Position numbers and translations under genes: made by a program. A stretch of DNA of 64,000 nt, taken from Nymphaea colorata. Lineage: Eukaryota; Streptophyta; Magnoliopsida; Nymphaeales; Nymphaeaceae. Position 1 is the first letter of the stretch, and each line of letters starts with the position of its first letter. The notes under the pieces are model-generated. The model was not told where the DNA came from and ran no database searches. It worked only from the letters and a program-made list of their open reading frames with translations. The DNA lies in NCBI RefSeq assembly GCF_008831285.2, contig NC_045142.1:5711501-5775500 (forward strand), written 5' to 3'. Below are positions 57,701-64,000 of the stretch, one piece after another.

Positions 57701-60700
57701 TGAGTCCTAAACATTAGAAAAATGGGCAATTAAAATAGTTAAATTTCAAAAGAAGGAATGACTTTGTTTAGTAACTATAAGCTGAATACATACCGCAGGA
57801 AGAATTTCAGGTCCTTCAAAATGGGCTTCAATATACTTCAACAAATCTAAACTCTCCCCAGAGACTTTATTATTATGCTCTAGTGCAGGTACCTATTAAA
57901 AGAGACACATACATAAAATAATGCAAAAAGATTTACAGGGGGCAGAAACTCATAATCAGCTCATCAAGAAAACTAAATGATTTTAATGGAATTATAACTT
58001 ACAAGAAATTGCTCCCATTCTAGGAAACAAAGATGCAGAAGAAATTTCTCCTATTCTAGGAAACAAATATGCAGACAACAAACACTATAAATGACTTTAC
58101 CATGTTAAGGTCAATACGTAGACAAGAACATGAGACACTCAGCTAGTCACTAGCAATGAACTCTATCCAAAAACAAAAGTACTGCAGGCACAGATTCAAA
58201 CTCCTTTACATACATTGGAAATTTTCAGGAGTCTGTTTCTAGGTTTCCAGTATGATGATCATAATCACATGGTTTGATTTGCAATGAATATTTGTATATA
58301 TGTATTCTGCTGTAGCACACAAGAAAATAAATGAAAGACAATAGCAAGTTTTCTAGATATTAGGAAAAGGACTGCAGAAAACAAGAAATATTATACACCA
58401 GTGCACGATATGCTCACTAGTTCCTGAAACCTCTATAACATAGCTCTAGGTAGCAACTGCCTGACATCAACTAACTGATGACAAAGTTCAGTACCTTATT
58501 TGTTGGATACACCTTTTCTTTGTACCAGGCAGGCCTATTCTGAAGATCAATTGGAACCAGCTTGATTGTGTCCTGCAATCCCTGCATAACAGTAGAAATG
58601 GGACGCTACAAACTCAATATCCAAGAGACATAAATGCAGAGAGAGAGGGGCATGTTTGAGTTTCAATTTGAGTGGGAATGAGAGTGGGGGAAACAGGGAG
58701 TAATGATATCATGGTATATGAGCACCCATCTATTCAGTAGGAAAACTAAATGCTTCTGAACACAATGTTTTCCCATCAAAATAACCTGGTAGGACCTTCT
58801 GCAGCCAAAAAACCTCTCTCTCAAAAAATAATTATAGTTCCATCAGAAAAATAATTTAGTAAATATTTATTGCAAGGAAAAAAGGGAACCATAGAAAACC
58901 CAGCTGTTGCCTAGGTCATCATCAACTTATCGGGCCTGGCATTAGCACAAGCCATAAAACAGTTTATTCACCAAATCTGTAACTTTGATGAACGTGAAAC
59001 CAATTGGCTTAAAAAGCAATTGGAGTAAGTACTGACCTTGTAGTTTCTAGCAATCCAGACACGCTGTGCATAGGGGCAAACATAAGATATGTACAATCTG
59101 ATAAAAGCCAAATAAAACTCGTTATATTGCACATATTTTAAGCTGGATGCAGCCTATTCAGTTTCCATATAAATGCCAACATGTTCTTTCAGCAAAAAGT
59201 ATATATATAATTGGCATACCTCGTGGTTCCATCAAAAATAGAAGGTGGTTCAGATGTGGAATCCAGAGCAGGAGGCAGTGTTGTTTGGAACCTACAATGC
59301 AGCATATATATGACCAATAAACATAGTACTGCTAAAAAGATAAACACAGATGAGACCGACATGGAAAATATTGGTATTGGAACTGCATCATTTACTGGCC
59401 ATTACAGTGATTCAGGCTATATCGGCCAATATGAATCAGGTCATTTCAGCATATTTCTTACTTTTTCTATTTTAAAAATAACTGGAAACGCATTTAAACT
59501 GACTAAAAGATGGAAAAAGATAAAATGTTCAATAACGTAGCAAACTGTATAGCTTCAGTGACTCGATGATACTAAATGATATTCACAAAACTAGGTGAGA
59601 TACACATATTGTGTATATGTAACCAGTGCCATTTTTGGACTGAATTTTTTAACCCCAGTTTTCTCACCTACTCTCTCACACACCTTTTCTCTCCACATTA
59701 TTATTTTTCTTTTTCTTTTTTTCTTCTCTACAACCTCAACCAGTCTTCCCACCTATGGATTGCGGGATCCTAGGGAGAACAGTAAATCTGAAAGCTCCCA
59801 ATATACATATGCGTGTGTGTGTGTGTGGAAAATTATGATAAGCATGCAAGTGCGATATGCTCTATCTGAATAGCACAGTAGTCAATATGTTCCTAACAAT
59901 ATGAAGGTGGTCTCCATGTTTGAACTTTGAAAACATAAATTTAGTGGTCACATTTTTCGATGTGTCCATACTCCTTATTTTATATAAGTTTTAAACTCAT
60001 GGTTAGAGCTTTTTCAGTACATAATCTTATCCATGCATCGAACAGGCATGATTTTTCTTTTTGCAAGTTCCTAGGTTTTTTTAAACACGTAGCACAATCA
60101 TGTTCTTACTTCTTATCACATGAATTTAGTAAAATACGAGTTTTCAATTTTTTGTTCCCCTGGGTAGTACAAGAATATCTGTTCCATTGCTTGCTTTTTC
60201 AAAAATAAGAAACCAAGAAACAACCTCCAAACTGTTCGAATCATGATTGTGAACAGACCATCTATTGAGCAAATCATGAGGAGCAGATCATTTTGCCCCG
60301 TGTGCTTTAATTCCAAAAAAAATCGGAACTACTTACTCAGAAAAATGCGGCAAAACTTAGGAAATTTCGTTGCACGTTTGGACTGCAAATTTCCTATCAA
60401 GCCTACTTGTCTAGATAATCGAACTGTGTACCGAACACCCAGTATACGCATACATAGCTACATATATTCTAAAAAGAATCAAACGAAGATAAAAAGAATG
60501 AAAAAAACAATAACAACTGGTCAAGGGTCATCCCTAGCAGCCTGAAGGAATGGAAATTAGTTAAGAGAATATCGGACACAAGATCAGTCAACCAAGAAGT
60601 GCTTAAACAAAAGGAAATGCAGAAGTGGGTAATGAAGCTTACGCTGAGGCCATCGCCAGAAATCGGGATTTGGGACGTAGCCGGAAACCTGGAGGCGGTG

Positions 60701-60729
60701 GTTGCGACGTTCTGGCGAGCAATTCCCAT
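54719..60729 (-). CDS. GSTL: Lambda-class glutathione transferase
   Basis: Exons: 60729-60689 (uncertain), 59291-59220, 59097-59037, 58581-58495, 57892-57794, 57706-57598, 57483-57407, 55947-55840, and a last exon from 54985. The core reads LPPALDSTSEPPSIFDGTTR, LYISYVCPYAQRVWIARNYK, a GLQDTIKLVPIDLQNRPAWY block, VPALEHNNKVSGESLDLLKY, DSAKEVFAEELLAYTDACNK, a DPVFDYLENALSRFDDGPFF block, VDIAYAPFIERFHLVFSN, ITEGRPKLALWIE and ELNKIDAYKQTKQDPEELL. The CPYA cysteine (about residue 45) replaces the serine of ordinary GSTs. Lambda enzymes act as glutathione-dependent thiol transferases that reduce glutathionyl adducts, for example of flavonols. Exon 1 keeps phase only with the donor after TCCAG; a stronger donor (GTAAGC, 30 bases on) does not. 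An in-frame ATG at 59305 is an alternative start. Without further splicing the last exon runs to TAG at 54719, giving an unusual ~60-residue tail. Splicing 54905 to 54807 instead ends the protein at RFGAK (TGA, 54799), about 247 residues, nearer the family length. Confidence 0.87.
56385..56534. repeat. Minisatellite, four 36-38-bp units, in GST intron
   Basis: AGCCCTATGTCATTTGTG-type units, each ending CAACCATTATCC or close, occur at 56385-56420, 56421-56458, 56459-56496 and 56497-56534. The first unit lacks two bases. A separate direct repeat, GTAGAAACTAGAAACACATA, partly recurs at about 56603 and 56652. All lie in the intron before the exon 55947-55840. Confidence 0.85.
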
Positions 60730-62354
60730 GTCGGAATATTAAATATAAATATAAGTGGTTGGTAAGCAATGGGACACCGGCACTCTCATGGACTTTCACT
60801 CCCCTTTGATTTTTGGGAAATGTTCTTTTGTGGTCCTTCGTCGAAAAGTTGATTCGTTTTATAAAGTTTTCAATTAAATGTTTATATCAGGCGACCGTTT
60901 GGCGGTTGGCGTATTAATGAATCTACCTTAAATATCAGAATAGATTCATGAAAGAATAAAAATCCAAGATAAATTCATGAATTATATTAATGAATCTACC
61001 CTAAATATTGAAATAGATTCATGCATAACTTAGTCAAAATTACAAAACACGTTTCCTTGCTTAACAGGATGTCAAATGCATGGCCACAATTTTCCTTGAT
61101 TCTAACACGCTAAAAGTTGTTTTTCTCAAGAAAAGACAAATCTTGACAGATTTTTCAACAATTTAAGGAAATCTTAAAAGTAAGATGCAAAAAATGCAAC
61201 AATAAAAAAGGTAATAATAGAAAATGCAAAAAAAAAACATGAAAAAACACGTTTTCTTAGGTTCTGTTTGTTTTAAAAAATACCAGTCTTTTTAAATGTT
61301 ATACGGTTGATCTATTCAGTATAAAACGGTTTTTTTTAGAAAAACCATGTTGAATGTACCATTATTAGTCCGGTAAAATAGTTGCTTATTTGAATTCGAA
61401 TTTGAAACCATATCTGAATTTGATTCTTAAAATTGCAATTAAATCAGACCTAAATCCAACTTTGCTGATAGATATGATACATTTTAGGCATTGGATGGTG
61501 AAGTTAAGATTCGGTTTCAAATATTGAATCGGATGTCTCTATGCAAAGAAATTAACTTCTGAATATTATATAGGCGAAAAAAAGGCAATTGGGACCAAAA
61601 TTTGTTTTTCTTATACAAAAATTTCCAAATTACATGCATCAGCCCATAGGCCCTGATATTAGCCAATACATAAATAAAAAAATTAATTTGATAGAATTTA
61701 TAATATTAGCCAAAACAATTTTTACAACATGGGTTGTTAACACAAGATATTTTAAGTCTAATTCTCGACATTAGTATGTGAAATTAGGTTGCAAATGGTT
61801 CATCTTTCAAATCTTTAAAAGCATCAATTTCAATTTCTTGTATTGTAAAAATAGGGTCACCAGTGCAAGTTAAGTGCCCTGAATAGTACTTTGAGACTAG
61901 ACTTGTGCATGAGACCAGCCTGATGTTCAAAACCCAAGTTTAGGTCCAGCCTAGTCCGGTTATAATAAAAAAAATATTTTTTTAATATAAAATATTTTTT
62001 AATATAAAATATATATTATTAATAAAATAAAAATAATATTAAAAATTATTGGACCAAATCGGGCCCGTCAGGCCGATCCAGGCTGTTTTTTTTTTTTTTT
62101 AACCGGGTATTAGATACATGTTGGGTACCTAGCCCAATGCCAAAGTCGACGTGAAACACCAAAAGCCGACCTTGTACCTTATTGACATGAGCAGTTAGGT
62201 GGGGGTTTCTGCTAGGTAGTGGGGCCTTCCTCGTTCACCCAAAAATTGGGGCGAGAATCAAATGTGACATGCATTAAATCTGATCCATTTGCAGCCAAGC
62301 TTGAAACCGCTTTCGAAGCGTGACAGCCACCAGTGTGTATCGGCCAGACATTGG
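60730..62354. other. Promoter side of the GST gene and repeats, no gene seen
   Basis: 60730-60830 is likely the leader and proximal promoter of the lambda GST. ATTCATGAAAGAATAAAAATCCAAG-type sequence around 60930-61025 is a local duplication (AATGAATCTACC(T/C)TAAATAT repeated at 60916 and 60990). 61100-61260 belongs to the AT-rich foldback family. 61905-62130 is a GGTCCAGCC/GGGCCCGTC patch with a long AT-only insert. Confidence 0.5.
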
Positions 62355-62564
62355 GCCGTAAATGATTCCGATTCAGATTTGGATTCTGTTCAGAATTTGA
62401 TTTGGATGTAAATATAAAACAGATTCAAATTTTGAAACCGGATTTCGGATCAAATTCATATGTAACTTTTCTTTGTTCGTATTTGGATTCAAATATATGT
62501 ATATCAAAAAAAAAATGGATACTATTAAATCCGACTCTGATCCATTGAGTCATTGACATCCCTA
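62355..62564. mobile_element. hAT-type MITE copy, right end clear
   Basis: The right end TTGACATCCCTA (62553-62564) is the exact reverse complement of TAGGGATGTCAA, the terminus of the element at 32442. The interior has the same GATTTGGATT words. The left end is degraded; the start given is approximate. Confidence 0.5.
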
Positions 62565-62779
62565 GATATATAAACTAAACAACTATAGCAAGTCCGTGCA
62601 AACTCAATAAGCTATAGAATGGAAAGAGCACGTATACAATGTTCTTCACATTTTCCTCACGGGAAGAGTCGCAGGCCCAAGGACCGCCTCCATGATCACT
62701 TCATAATGGCTTGTTAGTCCGAAATATTGTCTTAAAAATATATGTTTCAAAAAGTGGAAACATCTTAGTGCTTGAGATG

Positions 62780-63260
62780 GACAACGCGAGCTCGACTCGT
62801 TAAAGCTCTGCTTATGAACGAGTTCGAGCTGAGTCATTTGCTTAACGAGTTGAGCTTAAGTTCATGAATCGACTCGTTCAAATAATCGAGTTGAGTTCGA
62901 GTTCACTAAACTCGAATTGTTAAAACTCGACTCGGCTCGAAAATGATGTGTATCAATCTTTTAAATATCCGACTCGTTTTTTAAATTAAAAAACCGGTAT
63001 ATTTACGTTAATTGTTCGTGTAAGTTTTTACAAAAGCTCATTCAAGTTTGTCGAGTCTTAATCAAGTTGAGCTCGATTTATGGCAAAGTAATAGTTCACA
63101 TATTCAAATGACTTTCTCGAGCCTTAATCGAGTCGAGCTCGAGCTCAACAAGTAACTGCTGAGTCTAGCTATTCTCGAGTTCGAGTTCGAGGCTTCATTA
63201 GTCGAGCTGAGCTCGAGCTGGCTGAACTCGGGCTCGGCTAGGCTCATGTTCACCCCTAAG
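62780..63260. repeat. TCGAG-rich degenerate repeat
   Basis: Dense words such as GAGCTCGAGCTC, TCGAGTTCGAG and ACTCGACTCG in both orientations. It is similar to 24618-24900. The minus frame at 63104-63307 is a by-product of the repeat. Confidence 0.6.
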
Positions 63261-63359
63261 ATTGATGATGTAGCTAGTGAGGTAAAACTGAAGCACATCA
63301 ATTTCAAACTTGGCCAAACTCAAGGTGGAACAGAATTCAAGATCGTGGACTCGAACTTA

Positions 63360-64000
63360 GGACTAGGCATCAGGCCGGCTTAATAAGAAGTTGGGATTGG
63401 CCTGACCTAGGCCGCAGCCCACTCGGCCTGAGTGCCCGAAACCTGGGTCTGAGATCTGAGCTCATTAAAATAAAAAATATTTTAAATACAATTAATTTGC
63501 GTAAGTGTACTAACTTTCTATCCGCATTTATGATTTTGCATAATTTTTTGAAAGAAATTTCTATTCACTCCAGATTCTTGGACATGCATCGTTGTAATCT
63601 AGCCCTTAAGGTTACAACTGTGAATGAGTTGCCAATGCACCCATAAAATTTAATTATGTAACACGGTTCAAAATTTGTATGTCAAGAAGAATATCATTTT
63701 AATGGGAACAGAATATACAATGCAAATCGAAATAACGTTTCAGAGTTTTAGATTGCGAGGTTTTTATTGAGTATAATACAACAAGTTTGAAAAATATGAA
63801 AAAAATTATATTTTTTAAAAATTTAAAATCTAAAAATTGAAGAAAAATAAAATAAGTGAGAAAGTAATAACACAAACATAAAAGACAAGTAGATTTGCAA
63901 CAAATAAAAAACAGAAAATGAAAAAAACAGTTTGACATTAAAAAAATAAAAAATGAAAAAAAGTGATAAAAACACGAAAAAAACGTGTTAAAAATTCATT
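63360..64000. other. Low-complexity repeats to the window end, no gene seen
   Basis: 63360-63460 is a GGCC-rich patch of the kind at 6590 and 55484. 63765-64000 is A-rich sequence with GTATAATAC and AAAACACG words, probably a truncated copy of the foldback family at 41290. Confidence 0.5.

Noticed and set aside
1-64000. CRISPR arrays, bacterial operons, viral integrations or long LTR retrotransposons
   Set aside because: No regularly spaced direct repeats of that kind, no polyprotein motifs, and all recognised genes have plant exon-intron structure.

Overview
This is nuclear DNA of a flowering plant. The evidence is GT-AG introns with pyrimidine-rich acceptors, plant-only gene families, an AT-rich background and many short transposon remnants and compound (TA)n(GA)n microsatellites. 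The sequence alone does not fix the species. A non-grass lineage, possibly an early-diverging angiosperm or magnoliid, is only a guess. There is no sign of bacterial, viral or organellar DNA.

Layout. 1-12.2 kb is repeat-rich. It holds a ~2 kb PIF/Harbinger-like element (1340-3333) carrying a fragment of a plant C2H2 zinc-finger gene, and a possible gene for a 167-residue basic protein (8638-9141, minus). 12216-13225 is a GC-rich GH18 chitinase-like gene with one small intron (plus). 13.2-25 kb is gene-poor. 25123-25977 is a single-exon hybrid proline-rich protein with an eight-cysteine domain (plus). 26-33.7 kb is gene-poor, with a tRNA-derived SINE (~27350-27560), a CACTA-like remnant and a well-preserved hAT-type MITE (32442-32791). 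33731-37668 is a complete two-exon FLS2-like LRR receptor kinase (minus). 42300-52867 is a complete ten-exon 2-succinylbenzoate-CoA ligase gene (AAE14/MenE, phylloquinone synthesis, minus), whose large introns carry repeats and a GC-rich island. 54719-60729 is a nine-exon lambda-class glutathione transferase (minus) with uncertain first and last exons. 60.7-64 kb is repeats.

The genes do not form a functional cluster. They cover cell-surface immunity (receptor kinase), wall/apoplast proteins (chitinase-like, proline-rich protein), photosynthetic quinone synthesis (AAE14) and thiol/redox handling (lambda GST), which is ordinary for a plant chromosome. The most notable structures are the gene-fragment-carrying Harbinger-like element, whose insertion site can be checked against sister repeats in the same window, and a family of hAT-type MITEs sharing the terminal motif TAGGGATGTCAA. 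I saw no previously undescribed multi-gene system.
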